Below, in pieces: positions 7,901 through 14,439 of a stretch of 14,761 nucleotides of DNA. A model generated the notes under the pieces. The model saw nothing but the letters and a program-made list of their open reading frames with translations. It was not told the origin of the DNA and did no database searches. Made by a program: the position numbers and the translations under genes. The stretch comes from Thermoplasmata archaeon. GTDB lineage: Archaea > Thermoplasmatota > Thermoplasmata > UBA10834. Location of the stretch: contig DUGQ01000186.1 of assembly GCA_013331315.1 (NCBI GenBank), positions 2,268 to 17,028 of the forward strand, given 5' to 3'. How positions within the stretch are numbered: position 1 is the stretch's first letter; each line of letters opens with the position of its first letter.

Positions 7901-8932
7901 ATCGTCACGACCGTCGAGTGGGACGAGGTGCCGACGGATATCAACATACACGTGCTAGCACCGTTCGCGACGGACGCGGAGAACCATCCGGAGCAGGCCA
8001 TGTTCGACCCGCCCAACGGCCCAGGATTCTACGAGGCTCTAGTCGTCTCCAGCGACGAGATGTACATGGGCGCTGGGGTCTTCGGCTTCAAGACCAACAC
8101 TGGCGGGCCCAAGGAGGTCATAGCCGCCCCGATCGGACAATGCATAAACGACGTCGGGACGCCTGCGCCGTTTGCGGTGGTGACCAGATGCCCGTTCATG
8201 TCGGGTGACGCAGCCTCGGTGACCCTGGAGGGCTACACGAAGATACTCGTGGTGAACGACTACCAGCCCAAGAGCATCGAGCTGACCTTCGAGCTGGACG
8301 ACGCCGAGGACGGCTGGATAACCGGAGGGGTCGAGGCCATGTTCGACCTGACCGTGGACGAACCAATCGAGGTCGCGGGCGCCGGAGACATACCCGTCAT
8401 CGCGGAGTTCTGGCCAGAGGAGGAGATCTACCAGGACTTGCTCTCGGGATCGTTCGAGGACGCGTTGGCCAACGCGGTCTACACGAGACCGATAGAGGTC
8501 GTCGGCGCGAGCACGCTCACGGTCGCGGTGAACGAAGTGAGCGGTTGCTCGGACCTCGACCTGGCGCTCTGGTACGACGCGAACCTCAACGGCATCGCTG
8601 ACGACGCGACGTTCTGGTATGTTGGCGTAGGCGGCTCGGACGAGAGCATCACGCTCGCCAACCCGGCCGACGGACAGTACCTGGTGAAGGTGCTGGGCTA
8701 CACGGTCGAGGGAGACCCAGGCATATTCTCCCTCGCCGTCATGAGAGGCGTCGCAGGGGCGACCATAGCGGCGACAGGGCTGCCAGACTACGCGGACACC
8801 GGCGTGACGGAGTTCGAGATATCGTACACGATCCCGGCAGTGGTCGGGACGTACCAGGGAGCCGCGACCTTCGGCTTCATGGGCGCGAACGACATGTTCA
8901 GCGTCGAGGTAGTCATCAACGTGGTCGAGTGA
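4955..8932 (+). CDS. Large secreted subtilisin-like serine protease (S8 family, TPP II-like catalytic spacing)
   Basis: This is a 1325-residue exported peptidase that probably digests extracellular protein. Residues 1-34 are a signal peptide: basic start, hydrophobic core, then a small-residue cleavage region near APAMGA. About 50-130 resembles an inhibitor-type propeptide. The catalytic domain covers about 150-650. Asp178 lies in AIIDTG, His395 in GDSHGTMTS, the oxyanion Asn495 in STGNGGPG and Ser594 in GTSHASPTVAGG. The Asp-His gap of 217 residues is far longer than in classic subtilisin and matches the long-insert pyrolysin/tripeptidyl-peptidase II type. The insert is Asp/Gly-rich. The remaining half is beta-rich, with Ca2+-loop-like DLDGNGI (792-798) and DANLNGIADD (1208-1217), the latter inside a PPC-like domain near 1180-1275. 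No C-terminal membrane anchor, LPXTG-type signal or PGF motif is seen, so it may be released or bound noncovalently. The start is supported by a strong ribosome binding site. Its target is unknown. Confidence 0.93.
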   Translation: MRENLRKAGMSFAVVAILVIASLAILGAAPAMGADEGSAAKTPAREKVDPELLRSMAAGEGSFEVYVLVSDKDSANEYLASNGLPTVKGKVIDGVPTVGWMQLSADEIMKAAESDSVVEIVAFVAPQLEAVDERLIGEEIVADALPQVDDYDVDVVQGAVEAWDLGYTGEGVKIAIIDTGFDMAHPDLQGQQARYEDPDSPYYGWPIGYDDFSAMMLADGETKGWMADTSTVVRARGQSLWFDGAKYRIKGLMDADGDSVRSLSGMYHIGYHPDPALAALMGGPVAVLVVDASEAGVYDTVYVDVMRDLNFANDKPCTKGDEISYFDCYDPSTGKIDSSAWDAGDGFADYSGGMIYWIADGENVYPGSDWLWDATEAPEMGSVVAFMGEVIGDSHGTMTSSAALAVGRTMGGQLGGMAPGAKLICIPFTGSTVNAWLFAALGADGVDETGDEANLISNSYGYSADCIDGGYNFYDMMAMSISGVCSGLWCWSTGNGGPGYGTPPPIVDANAVGVGAGTTMQYRYLLGYEMIPDTQKWGDMAPFSNSGPTRTGKLMAEIVASGMYSVEPAPLNMPDNEGSVGNGARHYQIGSGTSHASPTVAGGAALGYQAFWMASCGEWPASDYAKSTLMAAADDMHFDPFKQGAGWLNAGTFAKLMADAGGTMSILEDDVGYKATLYPGDYGGEAYEAFPNFMLPGDEQVMTVTTYNKDPEEAAEDVAVEAQLLLRTESETLSVVTKNPRDVYFDITDIVPETTDLVKVTMYFPYENLDPLLTYTVPTPVEYWLELHDWIDLDGNGIIGKSTGKWELARYSVDGSDCNANQIMLKDPIERTTDGLIVRVRAISPMMGLQISIQVDSYELENFGWVELRESGDEDWESSLSLDIDPASSKNWEAKIAVPEDVPIGTYGASIYVDDGDRVQCLPIVITVPSTEYEFEFGGESYFDTTYNNELTGVSDRFWRFEVGDWRMFWCMPDEMLSENAHIVTTVEWDEVPTDINIHVLAPFATDAENHPEQAMFDPPNGPGFYEALVVSSDEMYMGAGVFGFKTNTGGPKEVIAAPIGQCINDVGTPAPFAVVTRCPFMSGDAASVTLEGYTKILVVNDYQPKSIELTFELDDAEDGWITGGVEAMFDLTVDEPIEVAGAGDIPVIAEFWPEEEIYQDLLSGSFEDALANAVYTRPIEVVGASTLTVAVNEVSGCSDLDLALWYDANLNGIADDATFWYVGVGGSDESITLANPADGQYLVKVLGYTVEGDPGIFSLAVMRGVAGATIAATGLPDYADTGVTEFEISYTIPAVVGTYQGAATFGFMGANDMFSVEVVINVVE

Positions 8933-8976
8933 GCCGCCGACGAGAACGCAAACCCCTTCCACAAATCCCTTTCCGA

Positions 8977-9032
8977 TTTTTCATTCTCAGCCGTCTCCGT
9001 AGCCGACGCTGATACGCGGATAGAATGAAAAA
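8977..9032. terminator. Symmetrical bidirectional T-tract terminator between protease and tRNA-Thr
   Basis: TTTTTCATTCT (8977-8987) and its exact reverse complement AGAATGAAAAA (9022-9032) face each other, so each transcript meets the same T-rich 11-mer soon after its gene: 44 bases after the protease stop, and one base after the last tRNA base on the other strand. Between them CAGCCGTC and GACGCTG can pair with a one-base bulge, extending a possible stem-loop. Archaeal polymerase stops at T-tracts, so a convergent terminator is the simplest reading. Confidence 0.65.
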
Positions 9033-9033
9033 G

Positions 9034-9105
9034 AGCCACTGGAGGGATTCGGACCCTCGACCTACGCCTTACCAAGGCGTCGCTATACCTCTAAGCCACA
9101 GTGGC
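9034..9105 (-). tRNA. tRNA-Thr (anticodon GGU)
   Basis: On the minus strand the full cloverleaf folds. The acceptor stem is GCCACTG/CAGTGGC (7 pairs), then T8 G9. The D arm GCTT...TAGC contains the GG pair. The anticodon stem ACGCC/GGCGT encloses loop TTGGTAA with anticodon GGT, reading ACC and ACU threonine codons. A 5-base variable region is followed by T stem GAGGG/CCCTC. The discriminator base is T (U73), and CCA is not encoded. There is no intron. The T loop reads TCCGAAT, with C where U55 is normally found, which is odd. A T-tract follows directly (9032 downwards), and an A+T-rich TATA candidate lies at 9141-9150. Confidence 0.93.
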
Positions 9106-9140
9106 GTGTTGGATATCGGCCGGAGAGCATCTTGCCCTCC

Positions 9141-9150
9141 ATATTAATAA
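9141..9150 (-). promoter_or_regulatory. TATA box candidate for tRNA-Thr
   Basis: The minus strand reads TTATTAATAT within G+C-rich flanks. Initiation about 26 bases on would fall near 9119, leaving a short precursor leader of about 14 bases before the mature tRNA at 9105. The element is nearly symmetrical, so a plus-strand role cannot be excluded. Confidence 0.5.
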
Positions 9151-9181
9151 GTTGTTGGGCCCCACTCTCGCCATGCGCACC

Positions 9182-9189
9182 TTTTATCT
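9182..9189 (+). promoter_or_regulatory. TATA box of rqcH (leaderless promoter)
   Basis: TTTTATCT is centred about 28 bases upstream of the ATG at 9214, the spacing expected for a message that begins at the start codon. No Shine-Dalgarno of good length is needed or clearly present. This supports 9214 as the start. Confidence 0.55.
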
Positions 9190-9213
9190 AACACCCAGGG
9201 GATTTGTTCGAGG

Positions 9214-11142
9214 ATGAAAAGCTCCCTGAGCAGCTTCGACGTCACCGCCATGGTCGGGGACATGCAGTCCCTGGTAGGAGGGTTCCTGGACAAGGTATAC
9301 CACCCGTCCCCGGACCGGTTGGTCCTCGGAGTGCGCGTACCAGACACCGGGAAGATGTTCGTCCACTTCGTCGCGGGGCAGTGGCTCTACATCTCGAAGG
9401 CTTCCGGGGAGATGCCCCAAGAACCTTCGGCGTTTGCCAGGATGCTCAGGAAGAACCTGTCCAATTCCAAGATAGTTAGCGTGACCCAGCAGGGGTTCGA
9501 CAGGATCGCGGTCCTGGGATTCGAGAAGGGTGGAAGGTACGACCTGATCCTGGAACTGTTCGGGAAGGGCAACGCCGTCCTCGTCAAGGAGGGGCTCATA
9601 GTGCAGCCGTTGACTTCGCGGACCTGGAAACACAGGGACGTGCGCGCGCGCAAGCCGTTCTCCTTCCCGCCTCCGATACCCGACCCGATGGTCATGCCGA
9701 CAGAGGAGCTTGCGACGATCATGAAGGAGTCGGATTCCGACGTGGTCAGGACTATCGCAACGAAGCTCAACATAGGGGGCAAGTACAGCGAGGAGGTCTG
9801 TGCCCGAGCCGGCCTGGACAAGGACAAGCCCGCGAAGGACCTCGCTCAGGAGGACATCTCACGTCTGGTGGAGACCGTTCGCGGCTTGATAAGAGAGGTT
9901 CGGACCTCCAGACGAGGCATAGTGGTCAAGAAGGGTGACGAGTTGGTCGACGTCGTCCCGGCAGAGCTGGTCATATACCAAGATCTCGAGTCAGAGGAGG
10001 CGCCATCGTTCTCCGATGCCGTTGAGAGCTATGTCGGCCTTCTCCCGGAACCGCCCGCAGAGGCGAAGAAGCGGAAGCCGGGAGACGACGAGCTCGATAG
10101 GCTCAAGAGGACACTCGCACAGCAGGAGGCGGCGGCGCTGAGCCTGCAGCGAGAGAGTCTTGAGGCGCAGAGGACCGGCGACTCGCTATTCGCCAAATAC
10201 TCCGAGGTCGCGCACGTGCTGATGACGGCGAAGGACCTTCTCTCTCAGGCCAAGGAGTTGAACGGAATGCCTGGGTTCGTGTCCTTCGACAAGCGAAGAG
10301 GGCTGCTGATCATGAACATGCCTTCTGGGACCTATGAGTTGGACGTGAACGGGACCGTGGAGTCCAACGCCCAGAGATACTACGAGAACGGCAAGAAAAT
10401 GAAGGCGAAGCTGGAGGGGCTGCTCCCCGCGCTCGAGAGCACCAGAGGGGCGATCGCGGCGTACAACAGGCAGCAGGCGGAAGAGAGGGCGGCGGAGAGG
10501 CCCGCGGTGAAGCCGTCAAAGAGGTTCTGGTTCGAGCGTTACAGATGGTTTGTGTCCAGCGAGGGGGCCATCGTCCTCGGGGGAAAGGACGCCAGGACCA
10601 ACGACATGCTCGTCAAGAAACACCTCGAGCCCGGGGACAGGTACGCCCACGCGGACATGCATGGCGCGCCGAGCGTCGTAGTGAAGATGAGGGAAGGCGT
10701 CGGAGAGCAGACCTTGATGGAGGCCTGCCAGTTCGCTGTCGCCACTTCCAAGGCCTGGAACGCGAAGATCGGCTCTTCGGTTGGCTACTGGGTCCTGCCG
10801 GAACAGGTGAGCAAGACCCCGCAGAGCGGAGAGTACCTCGCCAGGGGGGCGTTCGTCATCAGAGGCAAGAGGAACTACTCCCCAAAGGCAGAGATCCGTC
10901 TCGCGGTAGGCGAGGTCAGAATCGAGGGGGAAAGAAAGGTCATGTGCGGGCCGGAATCAGCGGTGAAGGTCCTCAGCTCCCGCCTCGTGATCATCAGACC
11001 GGGTGAGTTCGACAAGAACCTCTTCGCGAAGCTGCTTGCGCAAGAGCTGGAAGTCCCGATCGAGGAGGTGCAGAGCGTGCTCCCTCCCGGGAACGTGGCG
11101 GTGGTCGACCAGGTAGGGTTGAACCTGGGCGTCACTTCTTGA
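9214..11142 (+). CDS. rqcH: Rqc2/NEMF/RqcH homologue, ribosome-associated quality control factor
   Basis: Family members bind the large ribosomal subunit that still carries a peptidyl-tRNA after a stalled ribosome splits; they recruit charged tRNA and, in bacteria and yeast, direct C-terminal tailing of the nascent chain. The protein has 642 residues. NFACT-N covers about 1-180, with the conserved Asp96-Arg97 pair in GFDRIAVL matching the functional DR pair of RqcH and Rqc2. Helical and coiled-coil parts lie at about 285-345 and 380-435, rich in Gln, Ala and Glu. The NFACT-R (DUF814) domain starts near 440, with GGKDARTND at 456-464 and the following ADMHGAPSVVVK. The C-terminal part, about 560-642, is basic then mixed and shorter than in eukaryotic NEMF. 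Older annotations call this family fibronectin-binding protein or RNA-binding protein. Its end overlaps nfo on the other strand. Whether archaeal members add tails is not known from sequence. Confidence 0.92.
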   Translation: MKSSLSSFDVTAMVGDMQSLVGGFLDKVYHPSPDRLVLGVRVPDTGKMFVHFVAGQWLYISKASGEMPQEPSAFARMLRKNLSNSKIVSVTQQGFDRIAVLGFEKGGRYDLILELFGKGNAVLVKEGLIVQPLTSRTWKHRDVRARKPFSFPPPIPDPMVMPTEELATIMKESDSDVVRTIATKLNIGGKYSEEVCARAGLDKDKPAKDLAQEDISRLVETVRGLIREVRTSRRGIVVKKGDELVDVVPAELVIYQDLESEEAPSFSDAVESYVGLLPEPPAEAKKRKPGDDELDRLKRTLAQQEAAALSLQRESLEAQRTGDSLFAKYSEVAHVLMTAKDLLSQAKELNGMPGFVSFDKRRGLLIMNMPSGTYELDVNGTVESNAQRYYENGKKMKAKLEGLLPALESTRGAIAAYNRQQAEERAAERPAVKPSKRFWFERYRWFVSSEGAIVLGGKDARTNDMLVKKHLEPGDRYAHADMHGAPSVVVKMREGVGEQTLMEACQFAVATSKAWNAKIGSSVGYWVLPEQVSKTPQSGEYLARGAFVIRGKRNYSPKAEIRLAVGEVRIEGERKVMCGPESAVKVLSSRLVIIRPGEFDKNLFAKLLAQELEVPIEEVQSVLPPGNVAVVDQVGLNLGVTS

Positions 11143-11983
11143 CCATGCGTCTCAGGTGCTTGAGCTCGTCAGCGTACTTCTCGTCGCCCGCAGGTGTCTC
11201 AAGAACCATCGGCACCTTCTCGAGCCGGTCGTCGTTCATCAGGTTCCTGAAGGTCTCGTCGCCGAGGTGGCCCTCGCCTATCTGCTCGTGACGGTCCAGG
11301 TGGGACCCGCGTTTTCCCTTGGAGTCGTTCAGATGGATGGCCTTCAGGCGATCGAGCCCGACCTCCTCGTCGAACCGGTCGAACGTCTCCTCGTATCCTA
11401 TTGAACTCTTGATGTCGTAGCCCGCAGCATGTGAGTGACATGTGTCGAGGCAGACGCCCGCGTACTTCGGCTCGTCGAGCATCTCGATGACCCTGGCAAG
11501 CTGTTCGAACGAGTGTCCGAGCACACTCCCCTGGCCAGCAGTCGTCTCGAGGACGAACACGACCTCATTCGAATCGAGCTTCTCGCGCACCCAGTTCAGG
11601 GACTCTGCGATCGTCTTCAGGCCCTTGCTCTCCCCCGACCCTTTGTGCGCCCCCGGGTGGAATATCAGGTGCCTCACGCCCAGCTTCCGCGCTCGACGAG
11701 CCTCGTCTAGGAACGCATCCCTTGACTTATCGAGGAGCACCTTCTCGGGGCTTGCGAGGTTTATCAGGTAGGAGTCATGGATAACTGCCTCCACGATCTC
11801 GAACTTCCTCATGTTGGCCTTGAACTCCTCTACCTCATCGTGTGCGATGGGTTTGGCGTTCCATTGCATCTGGTTCTTGGAGAATATCTGGATGCAATCG
11901 CAGCCCACCTCGCGGCCGTTCGCGGGAGCGTTCTGGACCCCTCCAGATATTGAGACGTGGGCACCCAGTATCAACGTGATCAC
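11132..11983 (-). CDS. nfo: Endonuclease IV (class II AP endonuclease)
   Basis: Nfo cuts the DNA backbone 5' to abasic sites in base excision repair, using three zinc ions in a TIM barrel. The protein has 283 residues, essentially the length of the E. coli enzyme. All nine metal ligands line up: His69 (VIHDSYL), His109 (FHPGAH), Glu146 (LETTAG), Asp180 and His183 (CLDTCHSH), His217 (HLNDSK), Asp230 and His232 (LDRHEQIG) and Glu262 (LETP). The N-terminal GAHVSISGG is also typical. The start is GTG at 11983; the TTG three codons later would put the start at the family's usual distance from GAHVS and remains possible. A TATA-like TTCTTTAGTC sits 27 bases upstream of the GTG in the 40-base gap to the CoA-transferase gene, so it may have its own leaderless promoter rather than be read from upstream. 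The 3' end overlaps the end of rqcH by 11 bases, tail to tail. Confidence 0.96.
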   Translation of the reverse strand: MITLILGAHVSISGGVQNAPANGREVGCDCIQIFSKNQMQWNAKPIAHDEVEEFKANMRKFEIVEAVIHDSYLINLASPEKVLLDKSRDAFLDEARRARKLGVRHLIFHPGAHKGSGESKGLKTIAESLNWVREKLDSNEVVFVLETTAGQGSVLGHSFEQLARVIEMLDEPKYAGVCLDTCHSHAAGYDIKSSIGYEETFDRFDEEVGLDRLKAIHLNDSKGKRGSHLDRHEQIGEGHLGDETFRNLMNDDRLEKVPMVLETPAGDEKYADELKHLRRMVKK

Positions 11984-12005
11984 CCTGGACGGTAACGCCT
12001 CACGA

Positions 12006-12015
12006 GACTAAAGAA
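12006..12015 (-). promoter_or_regulatory. Weak TATA-like element for nfo
   Basis: The minus strand reads TTCTTTAGTC, centred about 27 bases before the GTG at 11983. It is a poor match to the consensus, but position and A+T content fit a leaderless promoter inside the short intergenic gap. Confidence 0.3.
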
Positions 12016-12023
12016 CCCCCGTC

Positions 12024-13889
12024 TCAGAAATCCATCGAGAACAGGTATCCGCCATCGACCTGCGTGGACTTCGGTGGTACGCCGGCCTTGTGCATCAGGG
12101 CGATCATCGCGACGTTGTCACGCATGACCTCGGCGGTGAACCCCGCGATCTTCTTCGACTTGGCGATCTTCACGAGATACTCCATGAGGAACGTGCCTAT
12201 CCCTTTCCCCTGCCAGTCGTCGGCGACGAGGAAGGCGATCTCCGCACGGTTCGTCGCTGGGTTCAGATGATAGCTGCCCACACCGACCATCTTCTGCCTC
12301 GGGGACTTGCCGTGAATCACGACGAGCGACATGTCGTTCTCGTAGTCGATGCAGCAGAACTCCTGCAACTTCCTATGAGGCATCGACTTCAACATGCTGA
12401 AGAACCTGTTGATGATGGTCTGGTCGCTCAGGTCGTAGAACATGTCGCTCATCATCTCCTCGTCCGTCGGCCTAATCGGACGAACTGCGAGCGACGTGCC
12501 ATCGCCGGTCTTCATCGTGGTCTTGACCTCTTCCGGGTAGACACCGGTCTCCGGTAGTATCTGGTCCTTGTACACGTAGCTGAGCTTCTTAGCCTGCGTC
12601 AGCAGCTGCTTACGGAACTTGGGGTGAGCGACACTTATCAGGGCCATCGCGCGTTCCCTGATGTTCTTGCCGTGCAGGTAGGCCACTCCCCATTCAGTCA
12701 CGACATAGTGGACGTCGCCCCTGCTCGTGACGACGCCTGCCCCGGGTTTCAGAGTCGCGACGATCCTGGATATCGTGTCGTTCTTCGCCGTAGATGGAAG
12801 TGCGATGATCGGCTTGCCGCCCTTCGACCTGGACGAGCCCCTGACGAAGTCCACCTGGCCGCCTATGCCGGAGTAGAACATCGGACCGAGAGAGTCGGCG
12901 CAGACCTGACCCGTGAGATCAACCTCGATGGCCGAGTTGATGGCGATCATCTTGTCGTTCTGCGCAACGATGAACGGATCGTTCGTGTGTTCAGTTGGGT
13001 GGAACTCGATTGACGGGTTGTTGTCGACGAAGTCGTACAACTTCTCGCTCCCGAGGCAGAACGACGCGATGGTCTTCCCTGGATGCAGGGTCTTCTGCGC
13101 GTTGTTGATCACGCCCATCTCCGCGAGGTCCATGAACCCGTCGGAGAACATCTCGGTGTGTATGCCGAGGTCCTTCTTGTCCGAGAGGTAGTCCAGTACC
13201 GAATCCGGTATCGCGCCGATGCCCATCTGTAGGGTGGATCCGTCGTCTATCAGGTTGGCTATGTTCCGCCCGATCCTCCTAGCGATATCGTTCGGTGGGT
13301 CCCAATGAGAGGTGAGCAGCGGCTCGTCCACGGGAACGACGTAATCGATGTCCTTCATGTTAATGAAGCAGTCCCCGAGAGCCCTCGGCATGCGCGTGTT
13401 GACCTCGGCTATGACCTTCGTCGCGTTCTCCGCGGCGGACTTGACGACATCCGTGGACACACCGTAGCTGCAGTAACCGTACTTGTCAGGGAGCGAGACC
13501 TGTATGAGGGCGACGTCGATCGGGGACTGCCCTGTCTTGAACAGCGCGGGAATCTCGGACAGAAAGACCGGGGTGTAGTCCGCCCTCCCCTCGGCTATCG
13601 CCTGCCTAGTGTTCGCCCCTATGAAGAAGGCGTTGTGTCGGAACTGGTCAGTGAACTTCTCCTCCGTGTACGGCGCGACGCCGAGTGTCATGATGTGCAT
13701 GATCCTCGTGTCCGCGAGCCGTCCTGCGGACTCGATGAGAGCCTTGACGAGAAGCTGTGGCTCGGCTGCGCCTGAGCCGATGAAGACCTTGTCCCCGCGT
13801 CTGATGGTGGATATCGCGCTTTCGACGGTCCTTACCTTCTCCTTGAACCGCTTCTGCCAGTCTTCCATTACCCATGATCTGTCCTTCAT
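12024..13889 (-). CDS. Acetyl-CoA hydrolase/CoA-transferase fused to a C-terminal GNAT acetyltransferase domain
   Basis: The N-terminal about 455 residues form a complete class I CoA-transferase/acetyl-CoA hydrolase of the 4-hydroxybutyrate or acetate CoA-transferase type. An N-terminal half (about 25-215) is followed by QMGIGAIPD (221-229) and the catalytic Glu246 in GIHTEM, which forms the glutamyl-CoA intermediate in this family; GIGGQVDF (341-348) belongs to the C-terminal half. Residues about 464-621 form a GNAT domain, with the acetyl-CoA pyrophosphate-binding loop DDWQGKGIGTFL (557-568). Such fusions are known in bacteria and archaea; the GNAT part may acetylate a protein or sense acetyl-CoA, but this is inference. 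A likely role is exchange of CoA between acetate and fermentation acids. It is soluble, with no signal peptide. The start is ATG at 13889, with a TATA box 33 bases upstream; Met8 is a less likely alternative. Confidence 0.9.
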   Translation of the reverse strand: MKDRSWVMEDWQKRFKEKVRTVESAISTIRRGDKVFIGSGAAEPQLLVKALIESAGRLADTRIMHIMTLGVAPYTEEKFTDQFRHNAFFIGANTRQAIAEGRADYTPVFLSEIPALFKTGQSPIDVALIQVSLPDKYGYCSYGVSTDVVKSAAENATKVIAEVNTRMPRALGDCFINMKDIDYVVPVDEPLLTSHWDPPNDIARRIGRNIANLIDDGSTLQMGIGAIPDSVLDYLSDKKDLGIHTEMFSDGFMDLAEMGVINNAQKTLHPGKTIASFCLGSEKLYDFVDNNPSIEFHPTEHTNDPFIVAQNDKMIAINSAIEVDLTGQVCADSLGPMFYSGIGGQVDFVRGSSRSKGGKPIIALPSTAKNDTISRIVATLKPGAGVVTSRGDVHYVVTEWGVAYLHGKNIRERAMALISVAHPKFRKQLLTQAKKLSYVYKDQILPETGVYPEEVKTTMKTGDGTSLAVRPIRPTDEEMMSDMFYDLSDQTIINRFFSMLKSMPHRKLQEFCCIDYENDMSLVVIHGKSPRQKMVGVGSYHLNPATNRAEIAFLVADDWQGKGIGTFLMEYLVKIAKSKKIAGFTAEVMRDNVAMIALMHKAGVPPKSTQVDGGYLFSMDF

Positions 13890-13918
13890 CCGATCCGTTC
13901 AAAAGTAGAGCCTATGGT

Positions 13919-13926
13919 GTTATAAC
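13919..13926 (-). promoter_or_regulatory. TATA box candidate for the CoA-transferase/GNAT gene
   Basis: GTTATAAC is a palindromic A+T block centred about 33 bases upstream of the ATG at 13889, so the leader would be only about 6 bases. No Shine-Dalgarno is evident, in keeping with near-leaderless initiation. Confidence 0.5.
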
Positions 13927-13976
13927 GGTTTGCGACCAACAAGAACCCTCCGGGACGTCATCCAGACACTGACTTG

Positions 13977-13992
13977 CCGGCGTTAACACCGG
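13977..13992. other. Imperfect palindrome between the CoA-transferase and 102-residue protein genes
   Basis: CCGGCGTTAACACCGG is self-complementary except for one mismatched position on each side. It lies 20 bases beyond the stop of the 102-residue protein and about 90 bases upstream of the CoA-transferase start. It could be a dimeric regulator site or a 3' hairpin; there is no adjoining T-tract to favour a terminator. Confidence 0.3.
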
Positions 13993-14011
13993 TGGAAACG
14001 CACGCACGATG

Positions 14012-14320
14012 TTACAGGGTGCTGATGAACGTCTTCAGGGCGGCCAATTCTTGGCCAATCCTAACAACGGCCTCGTTTCGGTCCTTGAACTCGAGCTCGG
14101 GATGCTCCGCCTTGAGGGTGTCGAATATCTCCGCCGGGGATATCTGGTACATCTCGGCCATTATGATCGATTTGTGTTGATACAAGGCCCTGAGGGGCGG
14201 CTCCAGCAAAGGGGCGAAGTCGAGGTCCCCTGCGAGCCACGCCTCCAAGTCCTCCTGCTCCATCTGGCCGAGGTTGTTCAGGAGGAACCGCCTGATCGCC
14301 TTCTTCCACTCGGCTTCCAT
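14012..14320 (-). CDS. Conserved-looking small soluble protein, function unknown
   Basis: I do not recognise this 102-residue protein. It looks soluble and mainly helical, with an amphipathic N-terminus (EWKKAIRRFLLNNLGQ), an acidic stretch (EQEDLEAWLAGDLDF), a Pro-containing turn (LLEPPLRALYQHKS), a helical middle with ISPAEIFDTLK, and a C-terminal helix. There is no signal peptide, membrane segment, Cys or metal motif. Coding character is supported by a good ATG at 14320, a purine-rich GGAAGGCGG just upstream, codon use like its neighbours and an A+T-rich promoter candidate. It is divergent from the MttB-family gene across a 119-base gap, so the two could share regulation. It is in the same direction as the CoA-transferase gene, but a separate promoter precedes that gene. 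Confidence 0.7.
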   Translation of the reverse strand: MEAEWKKAIRRFLLNNLGQMEQEDLEAWLAGDLDFAPLLEPPLRALYQHKSIIMAEMYQISPAEIFDTLKAEHPELEFKDRNEAVVRIGQELAALKTFISTL

Positions 14321-14357
14321 GATCCGCCTTCCTGATTGACAACTGGAACGGCTAGAC

Positions 14358-14368
14358 GGTCATTAAGG
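14358..14368. promoter_or_regulatory. A+T-rich element in the divergent promoter region
   Basis: GGTCATTAAGG is the most TATA-like block in the 119-base gap between the 102-residue protein gene and mttB. On the minus strand it would start transcription near 14337, giving a leader of about 17 bases. On the plus strand it would start near 14390, giving a leader of about 50 bases containing the shared 14-mer. The match is weak for both. Confidence 0.3.
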
Positions 14369-14395
14369 TATCCCCTTTCAGCCAAAAGGTTCTTG

Positions 14396-14409
14396 ATAGC
14401 CGAGAGCTT
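14396..14409 (+). repeat. Shared leader 14-mer, copy 2
   Basis: ATAGCCGAGAGCTT is identical to 4912-4925 and ends 30 bases before the mttB ATG. Here the left hairpin arm found in the protease leader is absent, so any shared function would rest on the sequence, not on that stem. Confidence 0.5.
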
Positions 14410-14439
14410 CACCGGGTCTGCTTAGGAGATGTGCTTCGA

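Noticed and set aside
8039..8962. 307-codon open frame on the minus strand opposite the protease C-terminal half
   Set aside because: Another antisense shadow with the composition of mirrored codons, no recognisable motif and no promoter.
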